Shown here in pieces: positions 10,238 to 19,244 of a stretch of 64,000 bases of DNA. Source of the DNA: Cupriavidus sp. AU9028 (GTDB taxonomy: Bacteria > Pseudomonadota > Gammaproteobacteria > Burkholderiales > Burkholderiaceae); assembly GCF_019795295.1 (NCBI RefSeq), contig NZ_JAIMCG010000011.1:101375-165374 (forward strand), read 5' to 3'. Position 1 is the first letter of the stretch. Every line of letters begins with the position of its first letter. The position numbers were made by a program, and so were the translations under genes. The notes beneath the pieces are model-generated. The model did no database searches. It was not told the DNA's origin and worked only from the letters and a program-made list of their open reading frames with translations.

Positions 10238-11479
10238 TTACTGCATCAGCGCGGCGAACGGCAGGAACTGCACGGTATCGCCGGCGCGGATCGCCTGGTT
10301 GGGCGGATTATCGACCAGGCCGTCGCCCCACACCGTGGAGGTCAGCACCCCCGAACTCTGGTTGGGGAACAGGTCCAGGCCGCCCGCGTCGTTGATCCTG
10401 GCGCGCAGGAACTCGTTGCGGCGGTCGCCGCGCGGCAACGCGAAATCCGCGCGCATCGGCACACGCCGCGGCAGTACCGCCTGCACGCCCTGCAGGCGCA
10501 GCAGGAACGGCCGCACCAGCAGCAGGAAGGTGACGAAGCTGGAAACCGGATTGCCGGGCAGCCCGAGGAAGGCCGCTTCGCCCGCCCCCTGTGCCCGCGC
10601 CACATGGCCGAAGGCCAGCGGCTTGCCCGGCTTGATGGCGATCTGCCACATGTCCAGCCGCCCTTCGGCTTCCACCGCCGGCTTGATATGGTCCTCCTCG
10701 CCGACCGACACGCCGCCCGAGGTCAGGATCAGGTCGTGCTCCTGCGCGGCCAGCCGCAGCGTTTCGCGGGTGGCGCCCAGGCTGTCCGGCACGATGCCGA
10801 AATCGGTGACCTCGCAGCCCAGGTCCTCCAGCAGCCCCCGCAGGGTGAAGCGGTTCGAGTTGTAGATCGCCCCGGGCTTGAGTACTTCGCCGGGCATCGC
10901 CAGCTCGTCGCCGGTGAAGAAGACCGCCACGCGGGCGCGACGCACCACCTCCAGCGTCGCCTGGCCCACCGAGGCCGCCAGGCCGAGGGCCTGGGGCGTC
11001 AGCCGCGTGCCGGCCGGCAGGATCTCGCTGCCGGCGACGATATCCTCGCCGGCGCGGCGAATCCACTCGCCCGGTTGCGGCACATGGCGCACCACCACGT
11101 CGTCGCCATCCGCCTCGCATTGCTCCTGCATGACGACCGCATCCGCGCCTGGCGGAATCAGCCCGCCGGTGAAGATGCGCGCCGCCGTGCCCGGCTGCAG
11201 CGGCACGCCGACATGGCCGGCCGGAATCCGCTGCGCGACCCGCAGCCGGGTGCCAGCCTGGCCGATGTCGGCGCACCGCACCGCGTAGCCGTCCATCGAG
11301 GTGTTGTCCGCCGGCGGCACATCCAGGCTGCTGCTGACCGGCTGCGCCAGCACGCGGCCGTTGGCCTGCAGCGTGTCGATGCGCTCGCAATCGAGCGGAG
11401 AGCGGGCAAGCGGCTGCGCGCCGGCCAGCAGGCGCTCCAGCGCCTGGGCCAGCGTCAGCATCGGGGGGCGAGTGTCCAT
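10238..11479 (-). CDS. moeA: Molybdopterin molybdotransferase MoeA
   Basis: Inserts molybdate into adenylylated molybdopterin, the last common step of molybdenum cofactor synthesis. It has 413 residues. Typical segments are SLDVPPADNTSMDGYAVR (domain I/II), RIFTGGLIPPGADAVVMQE, IRRAGEDI, VFFTGDELAMPGE, the SGGVSVGEEDHIKP nucleotide/MPT site, KPGKPLAFG and LPGNPVSSFVTF, and a C-terminal beta domain ending FAALMQ. A second Met six codons in is an alternative start. It follows thrC by 132 bases and leads into moaD. Confidence 0.96.
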   Translation of the reverse strand: MDTRPPMLTLAQALERLLAGAQPLARSPLDCERIDTLQANGRVLAQPVSSSLDVPPADNTSMDGYAVRCADIGQAGTRLRVAQRIPAGHVGVPLQPGTAARIFTGGLIPPGADAVVMQEQCEADGDDVVVRHVPQPGEWIRRAGEDIVAGSEILPAGTRLTPQALGLAASVGQATLEVVRRARVAVFFTGDELAMPGEVLKPGAIYNSNRFTLRGLLEDLGCEVTDFGIVPDSLGATRETLRLAAQEHDLILTSGGVSVGEEDHIKPAVEAEGRLDMWQIAIKPGKPLAFGHVARAQGAGEAAFLGLPGNPVSSFVTFLLLVRPFLLRLQGVQAVLPRRVPMRADFALPRGDRRNEFLRARINDAGGLDLFPNQSSGVLTSTVWGDGLVDNPPNQAIRAGDTVQFLPFAALMQ

Positions 11480-11611
11480 CGTACGATCGTGTCCATGGGC
11501 ACCGCCGCTGGCGAGTGCGGCGGCGAATTGAAGGGCATACCGGAATTGTAGTCAGCCGCCGCCAGCCGCGCCGCAGTCCTGGCGCTCGGCCGGCGGGCGG
11601 CGCCGGCGCGC

Positions 11612-13075
11612 TTACAGCCCGGTATGGCGGACGATGAAGTCCTTGATCTGCTGCACGTCCGCGTGCACCACCTCGAAACGCTGCGGCAGCGACTCGATGC
11701 CCTCGAAGCTGGCGGGACGCTCCGGCTCGTGGCCCAGCGCCTCACGGATGGTGTCGGCGAACTTGGCCGGCAGCGCGGTTTCCAGCACCACCATCGGCGT
11801 GCCCGGTTCCAGGTACTCGCGGGCCACCTTGACACCGTCCGCGGTGTGGGTGTCGATGGTCACGCCATAGCGCGAGGACAGGTCGCGAATGGTGGCGATG
11901 CGGTCCGAATGGGTGCTGCGGCCCGAGACGAAGCCGAACTCGCGAATGCGGTCGAATTCCGGCGTGCCGCGCAGATCGAAGCCGCCCTTCGCATCGACAT
12001 CGCGGAACAGCTGCGCCAGCTTGCCCGCATCGTGCGCCAGCAGATCGAAGATGAAGCGCTCGAAGTTCGAGGCCTTCGAGATATCCATGCTGGGGCTGGA
12101 GGTGTGGTACGTCTCCGCCGACTTGCGCACGCGGTAGACGCCAGTGCGGAAGAACTCGTCCAGCACGTCGTTCTCGTTGGTGGCGACCACCAGCTTGTCG
12201 ATCGGCAGGCCCATCATGCGCGCGATATGGCCGGCGCAGACGTTGCCGAAATTGCCCGACGGCACGCAGAACGAGACCCTGCCGCCGCGGCCTGCACCAC
12301 CGTTGGCCGGGTCGGTGGCCAGCAGCCAGCCCTTGAAGTAGTACACCACCTGCGCGACCACGCGCGCCCAGTTGATCGAATTGACCGTGCCGATCTTCTG
12401 CCGCGCCTTGAACTCCAGGTCGCTGGACACCGCCTTGACGATGTCCTGGCAGTCGTCGAACACCCCTTCAACCGCCAGGTTGAAGATGTTCGGGTCCTGC
12501 AGGCTGAACATCTGCGCCGTCTGGAACGCGCTCATCTTCAGGTGCGGGCTCAGCATGAAGACGCGGATGCCGCGCTTGCCTCGCATCGCGTACTCGGCGG
12601 CGCTGCCGGTATCGCCCGAGGTCGCGCCGAGGATGTTCAGCTCCTGCCCTTCCCGCGCCAGCGCGTACTCGAACAGGTTGCCCAGCAGCTGCATGGCCAT
12701 GTCCTTGAAGGCCAGCGTCGGCCCATTGGACAGCCCCAGCAGATACAGCGGCGCGCCGCCCTCCTCGCCCAGCTTGCGCAGCGGCGTGATGTCGGCGGTG
12801 TTGTCGCCGGTGCGGGCGTTGCAATATACGGCCGGGGTGTAGGTCTTGCGCGTCAGTGCGCGCAGGTCCTCGGCGGGAATGTCGTCGCAGAAGCGGCTGA
12901 GCACCTCGAACGCCAGGTCGGCATACGACAGCGCGCGCCACGACTCCAGCTCGTCGGCGGTCACCTGCGGATAGCGCGCCGGCATGAACAGGCCGCCGTC
13001 CGGTGCCAGCCCGCCCAGCAGGATCTCGGAAAACGACTGCGGCATCTCGTGGCCGCGCGTGGACTGGTATTTCAT
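11612..13075 (-). CDS. thrC: Threonine synthase
   Basis: PLP enzyme converting O-phosphohomoserine to threonine. It has 487 residues, the longer bacterial form. The N-terminus MKYQSTRGHEMPQSFSEILL and GLAPDGGLFMP are diagnostic. The PLP lysine lies in PTLAFKDMAMQLLGN; the phosphate-binding loop is in GATSGDTGSAAEYAM, and CVPSGNFGNVCAG follows. It lies 24 bases downstream of hom on the same strand, the next pathway step but one (homoserine kinase is not in the window). Confidence 0.98.
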   Translation of the reverse strand: MKYQSTRGHEMPQSFSEILLGGLAPDGGLFMPARYPQVTADELESWRALSYADLAFEVLSRFCDDIPAEDLRALTRKTYTPAVYCNARTGDNTADITPLRKLGEEGGAPLYLLGLSNGPTLAFKDMAMQLLGNLFEYALAREGQELNILGATSGDTGSAAEYAMRGKRGIRVFMLSPHLKMSAFQTAQMFSLQDPNIFNLAVEGVFDDCQDIVKAVSSDLEFKARQKIGTVNSINWARVVAQVVYYFKGWLLATDPANGGAGRGGRVSFCVPSGNFGNVCAGHIARMMGLPIDKLVVATNENDVLDEFFRTGVYRVRKSAETYHTSSPSMDISKASNFERFIFDLLAHDAGKLAQLFRDVDAKGGFDLRGTPEFDRIREFGFVSGRSTHSDRIATIRDLSSRYGVTIDTHTADGVKVAREYLEPGTPMVVLETALPAKFADTIREALGHEPERPASFEGIESLPQRFEVVHADVQQIKDFIVRHTGL

Positions 13076-13099
13076 CGGAATGACTTCAACTCGGACGGA

Positions 13100-14410
13100 T
13101 CAGTTCAGTTCTTCCATGCGCAGGCGCGTGACGCCGGACAGCACGGTCGGCAGCGCCTCGATGCGGGCGATGGCGGCGTTGACCTGCCGCTCGCGCGCCA
13201 GGTGCGTCAGCATGATGATGTCGGTCTGCGGTTCGTCGTCGCGCGACTCCTTCTGCAGCATCGCATCGATCGAGATGCCGGCATCGGCGAGGATACGCGT
13301 GATGTCGGCCAGCACGCCGGTCTCGTCGGAGACGCGCATGCGCAGGTAGTAGCTGCTGGTGACGTCCTCGATGGGAAGCACCGGCACGCTGGACAGCTCG
13401 TCCGGCTGGAACGCCAGATGCGGCACGCGATGCTCGGGATCGGCGGTGTGCAGCCGGGTGACATCGACCAGATCGGCGATCACCGCCGAGGCGGTCGGCT
13501 CCGCGCCGGCGCCCTTGCCATAGTACAGCGTCGCGCCCACCGCATCGCCCTGCACCAGCACGGCATTCATCGCGCCCTCGACATTGGCGATCAGCCGCGA
13601 GGCGGGCACCAGTGTCGGATGCACGCGCAGCTCGATGCCATCCTCGCGCCGGCGCGTCAGGCCCAGCAGCTTGATGCGGTAGCCCAGTTCCTCGGCGTAG
13701 CGGATGTCGACCGACGACAGGCGCGTGATGCCTTCCACGTGCGCCTTGTCGAACTGCACCGGCATGCCGAAGGCAATCGAGCTCATCAGCGTGACCTTGT
13801 GCGCGGCGTCGATGCCCTCGATGTCGAAGGTCGGGTCGGCCTCGGCATAGCCCAGCCGCTGCGCTTCCTTCAGCACGGTGTCGAAGTCCAGGCCCTTGTC
13901 GCGCATCTCCGACAGGATGAAGTTGGTGGTGCCGTTGATGATGCCGGCGATCCACTGGATGCGGTTGGCGGTCAGCCCTTCGCGCAGCGCCTTGATGATG
14001 GGGATGCCGCCGGCGACCGCGGCCTCGAAGGCCACCATCACGCCCTTGCGGCGCGCGGCTTCGAAGATCTCGTTGCCATGCACGGCGAGCAGCGCCTTGT
14101 TGGCGGTCACCACGTGCTTGCCATTCTCGATGGCGCGCAGCACGAGTTCGCGGGCGATGCCGTAGCCGCCGATCAGTTCGACCACGATATCGATGTCGGC
14201 GCGCTCGACTACCTCGCGCGCATCGGCCACCACCTCGACCTCGCCACCGGTCAGTTCGCGGGCGCGCTCGGTGTTCAGGTCGGCCACCACGGCGATTTCG
14301 ATGCCGCGGCCGGCGCGGCGGCGAATCTCCTCTCCGTTGCGCTTGAGCACGTTGTACGTGCCGCTACCGACGGTGCCGATGCCGAGCAGGCCTACTTTGA
14401 TGGGATTCAT
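13100..14410 (-). CDS. hom: Homoserine dehydrogenase
   Basis: NAD(P)-dependent reduction of aspartate semialdehyde to homoserine, feeding threonine and methionine. It has 436 residues: Rossmann domain starting MNPIKVGLLGIGTVGSGTYN, the catalytic/substrate domain with KGLDFDTVLKEAQRLGYAEADPTFDIEG and the dehydrogenase segment ANKALLAVHG, and a C-terminal ACT domain (about 350-430, YYLRMRVSDETGVLADITRI) for feedback by threonine. The homoserine/threonine pair hom-thrC is preceded by alaA with 41 bases between them, suggesting one transcript. Confidence 0.98.
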   Translation of the reverse strand: MNPIKVGLLGIGTVGSGTYNVLKRNGEEIRRRAGRGIEIAVVADLNTERARELTGGEVEVVADAREVVERADIDIVVELIGGYGIARELVLRAIENGKHVVTANKALLAVHGNEIFEAARRKGVMVAFEAAVAGGIPIIKALREGLTANRIQWIAGIINGTTNFILSEMRDKGLDFDTVLKEAQRLGYAEADPTFDIEGIDAAHKVTLMSSIAFGMPVQFDKAHVEGITRLSSVDIRYAEELGYRIKLLGLTRRREDGIELRVHPTLVPASRLIANVEGAMNAVLVQGDAVGATLYYGKGAGAEPTASAVIADLVDVTRLHTADPEHRVPHLAFQPDELSSVPVLPIEDVTSSYYLRMRVSDETGVLADITRILADAGISIDAMLQKESRDDEPQTDIIMLTHLARERQVNAAIARIEALPTVLSGVTRLRMEELN

Positions 14411-14451
14411 GGTCAGACGATTTCTGGGTTGCGAATGAAAAGCGGGAACGA

Positions 14452-15684
14452 TCAGGCGGCCGCGCCGTGCCGTTTGCGGTACGCCTCCAGGAAGCGCGCG
14501 ACGCGCGAGATGGCCTCGCGCAGGTCTTCCTCGTGCGGCAGGAACACGATGCGGAAATGGTCGGGGCGCGGCCAGTTGAAGCCGGTACCCTGCACCAGCA
14601 GCACCTTGGACTCCTGCAGCAGTTCGTAGATGAATTCCTGATCGTCCTGGATCGGGTACATCTCCGGATCGAGGCGCGGGAACAGGTACAGCGCGGCCTT
14701 GGGCTTGACGCAGGTAACGCCCGGGATCTTCGTGATGAGCTCCCAGGCCAGGTCGCGCTGGCGGCGCAGCCGGCCGCCCTCGCCCACCAGGTCATCGATG
14801 CTCTGGTAGCCGCCCAGCGCGGTCTGGATCGCCCATTGCGCCGGCACATTGGCGCACAGGCGCATCGAGGACAGCATGTTCAGCCCTTCGATATAGTCCA
14901 GCGCCGGCCGCTTGTCGCCGGACACCACCATCCAGCCGGCACGGTAGCCGCAGGAGCGGTAGTTCTTCGACAGGCCATTGAAGGTGACGGTCAGCACATC
15001 GGTCGACAGCGAGGCGATCGAGGTGTGGGTGCGGCCGTCGTACAGCACCTTGTCGTAGATCTCGTCGGCGAAGATGATCAGGCCGAACTCGCGCGCGATC
15101 GCCACGATCTGCATCAGCAATTCGTCGGAATACAGCGCGCCGGTCGGGTTGTTCGGGTTGATCACCACGATACCCTTGGTGTTGGGCGTGATCTTCGCGC
15201 GGATGTCCTCGACATCGGGCATCCAGTCGTTGGCTTCGTCGCAGATGTAATGCACCGGCGTGCCGCCCGACAGGCTGACCGCCGCGGTCCACAGCGGATA
15301 GTCCGGCGCGGGCACCAGTACCTCGTCCCCGCTGTTGAGCAGCGCGTTGACCGACATCACGATCAGTTCCGAGGCGCCGTTGCCGACATAGATGTCGTCC
15401 AGCCCGACGCCCTGGATATGCTTCTGCTGCGTGTAGTGCATGATCGCCTTGCGCGCGGCGAAGATGCCCTTCGAGTCCGAGTAGCCCGCCGAATTGGGCA
15501 GGTTCCGCATCATGTCCTGCTGGATCTCTTCCGGCGCATCGAAGCCGAATACGGCCAGGTTGCCGATATTGAGCTTGATGATCTTGTGCCCCTCCTCCTC
15601 CATCTGCCTGGCCTTCTCCAGCACCGGACCGCGGATGTCGTAACAGACGTTGTTCAGCTTTTGTGATTTCTGGATCGGTTTCAC
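14452..15684 (-). CDS. alaA: Alanine/valine-pyruvate-type aminotransferase AlaA (YfbQ)
   Basis: Class I/II PLP aminotransferase, chiefly glutamate-pyruvate (alanine) transamination. It has 410 residues from a GTG at 15684, chosen because the AlaA family N-terminus (KPIQKSQKLNNVCYDIRGPV) begins there; the region upstream has no homology and the ribosome binding site is weak. Segments: KLNIGNLAVFGFDAP, YVGNGASELIVMS, VPAPDYPLWTAAVSLSGG, INPNNPTGALYS, IFADEIYDKVLYD, PLP lysine in NGLSKNYRSCGYRAGWM, SMRLCANVPAQWAIQTALGG, and the C-terminal FLPHEEDLREAI. The whole protein follows E. coli AlaA closely. First gene of a minus-strand run with hom and thrC. Confidence 0.92.
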   Translation of the reverse strand: MKPIQKSQKLNNVCYDIRGPVLEKARQMEEEGHKIIKLNIGNLAVFGFDAPEEIQQDMMRNLPNSAGYSDSKGIFAARKAIMHYTQQKHIQGVGLDDIYVGNGASELIVMSVNALLNSGDEVLVPAPDYPLWTAAVSLSGGTPVHYICDEANDWMPDVEDIRAKITPNTKGIVVINPNNPTGALYSDELLMQIVAIAREFGLIIFADEIYDKVLYDGRTHTSIASLSTDVLTVTFNGLSKNYRSCGYRAGWMVVSGDKRPALDYIEGLNMLSSMRLCANVPAQWAIQTALGGYQSIDDLVGEGGRLRRQRDLAWELITKIPGVTCVKPKAALYLFPRLDPEMYPIQDDQEFIYELLQESKVLLVQGTGFNWPRPDHFRIVFLPHEEDLREAISRVARFLEAYRKRHGAAA

Positions 15685-15828
15685 GGCGTCGTCGGCAGGA
15701 AGAGAGCAGCCGCCGCATCGAGCGGCGGGAATCAGGGTCAGCGGATCAAGGGAATCAGCTCGGCGCGCTCCCGCTGGCGCCGGCACGGAGTTTGCGCGAG
15801 CCGGTGCAGCCAGCCGGGAGGCAAAGGC

Positions 15829-15834
15829 TATAAT
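15829..15834 (+). promoter_or_regulatory. Candidate -10 element for the Mth938-type gene
   Basis: TATAAT at 15829-15834 in the 246 bases between divergent alaA and the gene at 15931. No convincing -35 at 16-18 bases. The A/T-rich core could also serve the opposite strand. Confidence 0.35.
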
Positions 15835-15930
15835 TTAGCGAATTATGACAGACTTCGGCGGGGTTTCCGCGACCGTGGCGGCCTTGCCGCAGATGGCGGC
15901 GACCAGCGCCGCCGAAGGACGAGGTGCCCT

Positions 15931-16332
15931 TTGAAACTTCATGCCGACCAGCCCAATGCCCTGAATACCGTCACCGGGTACGGACCGGGCTATATCGAAA
16001 TCAACAAGGTCCGCTATGCCGGCTCCGTCGTGGTGATGCCCGAGGGCGAGGTGCAGAACTGGCCCGCCAGCCGCTTCGAGGACCTGGCGCCCGAGCAGTT
16101 CGACGCCCTTGCGGCGCGTGCCCCGGAAGTGGTGCTGCTGGGTACCGGCGACAAGCTGCGGTTTCCCCATCCACGCCTGACCGCCGGGTTGACGCGCCAA
16201 CGCATCGGCATCGAGTCGATGGACATGCAGGCCGCCTGCCGGACCTACAACATCCTGATGGCGGAGGGCCGAAGAGTGGCGGCGGTGCTGTTGCTGGAGA
16301 CGTTGCCCGACGATGGCGCCTCCCACGGCTGA
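15931..16332 (+). CDS. Mth938-like (DUF498) domain protein
   Basis: 133 residues, single Mth938/Xcc1710-type domain. The start is TTG at 15931 (KLHADQPNALNTVTGYGPG) with GAGG nine bases before it. Typical segments are GYGPGYIEINKVRY, VVMPEGEVQNWP, PEVVLLGTGDKLRFPHP, GIESMDMQAACRTYNILMAEGR and VAAVLLLE. The bacterial family is of unknown function; related mitochondrial proteins (NDUFAF3) assist respiratory complex I assembly, but that role is not shown for this stand-alone gene. It diverges from alaA and precedes bcp by 181 bases. Confidence 0.88.
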   Translation: MKLHADQPNALNTVTGYGPGYIEINKVRYAGSVVVMPEGEVQNWPASRFEDLAPEQFDALAARAPEVVLLGTGDKLRFPHPRLTAGLTRQRIGIESMDMQAACRTYNILMAEGRRVAAVLLLETLPDDGASHG

Positions 16333-16513
16333 CCCGCCGCCCTTGTCTTCTTCCCGTCACGCTTGAACATTCTGGCCCGCGCCCCCATCTGGCCACAGCA
16401 CGGTGACGCCGGTCCGCCAGGGACGGTCGCGCCCGCTCCAGAGCCGCAACCCGACGGGCATCGTCACTTCCGCAAATCACTCCACGAGCCGCTTCCCGCA
16501 AGGAGCCATAACA

Positions 16514-16975
16514 ATGACAGTGAGCCTCGACCAGGTCGTACCGGATTTCAGCGCACCCGCCACCGGCGGGACCTTCTCCCTCGCCGCCCAGCGTGGCAAG
16601 ACCGTGGTGCTGTACTTCTATCCGAAGGACAACACGCCCGGCTGCACCAACGAGGCGATGGACTTCCGCGATCACCACGACGCCTTCGTGGCAGCCGGCG
16701 CGGCGGTGTTCGGCATCTCGCGCGACAGCCTGCGCTCGCACGAAAACTTCAAGGCCAAGCTCGAACTGCCGTTCGAACTGATTTCCGACGGTGACGAAGC
16801 GCTGTGCCAGCTGTTCGATGTCATCAAGATGAAAAAGCTCTATGGCAAGGAGGTCCGCGGCATCGAGCGCAGCACCTTCGTGATCGACAGGGACGGCGTG
16901 CTGCGCCACGAACTGCGCGGCATCAAGGTGCCGAGCCACGTCGAGGAAGTGCTGGAAATCGTGCAAGGGATGTGA
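16514..16975 (+). CDS. bcp: Thioredoxin-dependent thiol peroxidase (BCP/PrxQ type)
   Basis: Reduces hydrogen and organic peroxides in the cytoplasm with thioredoxin as electron donor. It has 153 residues. It shows VPDFSAPATGG, then KTVVLYFYPKDNTPGCT with the peroxidatic cysteine, and FGISRDSLRSHENFKAKLELPFELISD. The position five residues after the peroxidatic Cys, where E. coli Bcp has its resolving Cys, is Met here (TNEAMDF), so this is probably a 1-Cys-type member. ATG at 16514 with AAGGAG ten bases before; longer in-frame starts lack homology. The gene stands between the Mth938-type gene and the phoH leader. Confidence 0.93.
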   Translation: MTVSLDQVVPDFSAPATGGTFSLAAQRGKTVVLYFYPKDNTPGCTNEAMDFRDHHDAFVAAGAAVFGISRDSLRSHENFKAKLELPFELISDGDEALCQLFDVIKMKKLYGKEVRGIERSTFVIDRDGVLRHELRGIKVPSHVEEVLEIVQGM

Positions 16976-16999
16976 CGGCAAGAGCGGGCACGCCGCCGA

Positions 17000-17028
17000 T
17001 TGCCAAACCGGAATCCTTCGGATACATT
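17000..17028 (+). promoter_or_regulatory. Predicted sigma70 promoter of the phoH leader
   Basis: TTGCCA (17000-17005), 17-base spacer, TACATT (17023-17028). Predicted start near 17035, two bases before an ATG at 17037. It lies 25 bases after the bcp stop and 332 bases before the phoH start codon. Confidence 0.5.
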
Positions 17029-17034
17029 GCCTCG

Positions 17035-17280
17035 TAATGAGTGCAGAATCTGGTTGCCACGCTGTCGTATCGGTCCGGCCAAGGCGCATGCCACTGGTGG
17101 CCGGCACCGGATCTTCATTGCCGCTTTCCCTGCCTGCCCGCCGACGCCCCCGCCACACTGGCAGGGATTCCGGCCACTGGTCCAGTCCCAGGACCTCCAG
17201 CCCGTGGCAGGCAGCGCGGTCGCCCCGCACCGCCTCCACCAAAGCCGCCACGCCTGGCAGACAGGTCTGGCGGCTTTTTT
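17035..17280 (+). ncRNA. Long structured leader or independent RNA ending in a terminator before phoH
   Basis: Between the promoter at 17000-17028 and phoH lies about 245 bases ending in an intrinsic terminator, itself 80 bases before the phoH ATG. The stretch contains several self-complementary segments (for example CCGGCC near 17080 with GGCCGG near 17100). The arrangement suits an attenuator or riboswitch-like leader for phoH, or a free-standing small RNA. A 102-codon open frame starts at 17037, nearly leaderless; it is Arg/Pro/Ser-rich and resembles no protein I know, so I do not call it a gene. I do not recognise an RNA family. Confidence 0.4.
17241..17280 (+). terminator. Intrinsic terminator upstream of phoH
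   Basis: Stem AGCCGCCA (17243-17250) with TGGCGGCT (17268-17275), inner pairs CCTG with CAGG, then six T. It is 265 bases after bcp, far for a bcp terminator, and 80 bases before phoH. Confidence 0.8.
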
Positions 17281-17359
17281 GTGCCCGGCCGCGCCGGCAC
17301 ACGCGCTTTTTCGCCGCCGATTCCCTCCCGCTTTCTCTTCGTTGAAAGGAACGCCAAGC

Positions 17360-19057
17360 ATGCCGCTGCCGACCATGCCCGCCAAGCCCGCACAACTGCT
17401 GGACCCGGCCGAGTTCAAGCCGGTCGCCAGGCTGACAAAGACCGCAACGCACGAGAAGAAACCGGTTCCCGCGCTCGAACGCGTCGGTCTGCTGGAAAGC
17501 GGTGAATCGGAGCTTCCGGTTGTCGCTCCGATCAAGGCGCGCGCCCCCTCGACGCGCTCGCGCGCCAAGGATGCGCCGGCCTCGTCCGGCGCCGGCGCCA
17601 CGCCGATGTCGCTGGTCAAGACCGCGCCGGCACCGTCGGCCCGCCGCAGGAAGGATATCGGGCCGGCCAAGCTGTTCGTGCTCGACACCAACGTGCTGAT
17701 GCACGACCCCAGTTCGCTGTTCCGCTTCGAAGAGCACGACATCTATCTGCCGATGATGACGCTGGAGGAGCTGGACAACCACAAGAAGGGCATGAGCGAA
17801 GTCGCGCGCAACGCCCGCACCGTCAGCCGCACGCTCGATGCGCTGCTGGCGGAAACGGACGGCCTGCTCGACGAGGGCGTGCCGCTGGCGAAACTGGGCA
17901 ATCGCGACGCGCAGGGCACGCTGTTCTTCCAGACCCGCCTGAACGAGACCAAGCTGCCGGAAGGACTGCCCGAGGGCAAGGCCGACAACCAGATCCTCGC
18001 CGTCGTCAGCGCCCTGCAGCAGCAATATCCGGAGCGCCTGGTCGTGCTGGTGTCCAAGGACATCAACATGCGGATCAAGGCGCGCGCGCTGGGCCTGCCC
18101 GCCGAGGACTATTTCAACGACCAGGTCCTGGAGGACAAGGACCTGCTGTACTCGGGCGTGATGATCCTGCCCAACGACTTCTGGGCGAAGCACGGCAAGG
18201 GCGTCGAAAGCTGGCAGGATCCGAAGTCCGGGGCGATGTTCTACCGGCTGACCGGCCCGCTGGTGCCCTCGTTCCTGGTCAACCAGTTCGTCTACCTGGA
18301 ACCGATGGACGGCAGCCTGCCGCTGTATGCGCAGGTCAAGGAAATCAACGGCAAGACCGCGCTGCTGCAGACGCTGAAGGACTACACGCACCACAAGAAC
18401 AACGTCTGGAGCATCACCGCACGCAACCGCGAGCAGAACTTCGCGCTGAACCTGCTGATGAATCCGGAAATCGATTTCGTCACGCTGCTCGGCCAGGCCG
18501 GCACCGGCAAGACGCTGCTTGCGCTCGCCGCGGGGCTGGAACAGGTGCTGGACCAGAAGCTGTACAACGAGATCATCGTGACCCGGGCCACCGTGCCGGT
18601 CGGCGAGGACATCGGCTTCCTGCCGGGTACCGAGGAGGAGAAGATGCAGCCCTGGATGGGCGCCTTCGACGACAACCTCGAAGTCCTGCAAAAGAGCGAC
18701 GACAGCGCCGGCGACTGGGGCCGTGCCGCCACGCAGGAGCTGATCCGCTCCCGCATCAAGGTCAAGAGCATGAACTTCATGCGCGGCCGGACCTTCGTCA
18801 ACAAGTTCGTCATCATCGACGAGGCGCAGAACCTGACGCCCAAGCAGATGAAGACGCTGGTCACGCGCGCCGGTCCCGGCACCAAGATCGTCTGCCTTGG
18901 CAATATCGCGCAGATCGACACGCCTTACCTGACCGAAGGCTCCTCGGGCCTGACCTTCGTCGTCGACCGCTTCAAGGGCTGGAGCCACAGCGGGCATATC
19001 ACGCTGGCGCGGGGCGAACGCTCCCGCCTGGCCGACCACGCGGCGGACGTGCTGTGA
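17360..19057 (+). CDS. phoH: PIN-PhoH ATPase/RNase-helicase-like protein
   Basis: Cytoplasmic protein of 565 residues with a low-complexity Pro/Ala-rich N-terminus (about 1-95), a PIN domain (FVLDTNVLMHDPSSLFRFEEH, first acidic residue near 107; later acidic residues in ILAVVSALQQQYPERLVVLVSKD) and a C-terminal PhoH ATPase domain (Walker A GQAGTGKTLLALAAG near 380; Walker B VIIDEAQNLTPKQMKTLVTR). The PIN-PhoH fusion is known from the PhoH2 class, where ATP-driven RNA unwinding is coupled to ribonuclease activity. Start ATG at 17360 with AAAGGA ten bases upstream. Transcription must pass the terminator at 17241-17280, so conditional expression is likely. A terminator follows at 19132. Confidence 0.92.
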   Translation: MPLPTMPAKPAQLLDPAEFKPVARLTKTATHEKKPVPALERVGLLESGESELPVVAPIKARAPSTRSRAKDAPASSGAGATPMSLVKTAPAPSARRRKDIGPAKLFVLDTNVLMHDPSSLFRFEEHDIYLPMMTLEELDNHKKGMSEVARNARTVSRTLDALLAETDGLLDEGVPLAKLGNRDAQGTLFFQTRLNETKLPEGLPEGKADNQILAVVSALQQQYPERLVVLVSKDINMRIKARALGLPAEDYFNDQVLEDKDLLYSGVMILPNDFWAKHGKGVESWQDPKSGAMFYRLTGPLVPSFLVNQFVYLEPMDGSLPLYAQVKEINGKTALLQTLKDYTHHKNNVWSITARNREQNFALNLLMNPEIDFVTLLGQAGTGKTLLALAAGLEQVLDQKLYNEIIVTRATVPVGEDIGFLPGTEEEKMQPWMGAFDDNLEVLQKSDDSAGDWGRAATQELIRSRIKVKSMNFMRGRTFVNKFVIIDEAQNLTPKQMKTLVTRAGPGTKIVCLGNIAQIDTPYLTEGSSGLTFVVDRFKGWSHSGHITLARGERSRLADHAADVL

Positions 19058-19131
19058 CGCCATGGCTGCCCATGCGTCGCGCAGTGTAGGCGCGCGTCCG
19101 GCAGCGGCCAGGCCAAGCGCCGCTTACCATA

Positions 19132-19162
19132 GGCTGCCGCCCACCGGCGGCGGCCTTTTTTT
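19132..19162 (+). terminator. Intrinsic terminator of phoH
   Basis: Ten-pair stem GGCTGCCGCC (19132-19141) with GGCGGCGGCC (19146-19155), one G-T pair, loop CACC, followed by seven T. It lies 75 bases after the phoH stop. Confidence 0.9.
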
Positions 19163-19244
19163 CTTGTGGGTCCCGCTGGCGTGGCTCCGCTTGCGTGGTT
19201 CCGACCTTGCCCTCGCCTGCCGGTAGCGAAATGACCGTGGAGGA

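Noticed and set aside
17035-17280. Possible 6S RNA
   Set aside because: The 5' and 3' ends do not pair to form the long closing stem with a central bubble that defines 6S RNA.
17037-17345. 102-codon frame upstream of phoH
   Set aside because: Arg/Pro/Ser-rich composition without homology, and it runs through the terminator; kept only as a possible leader peptide.
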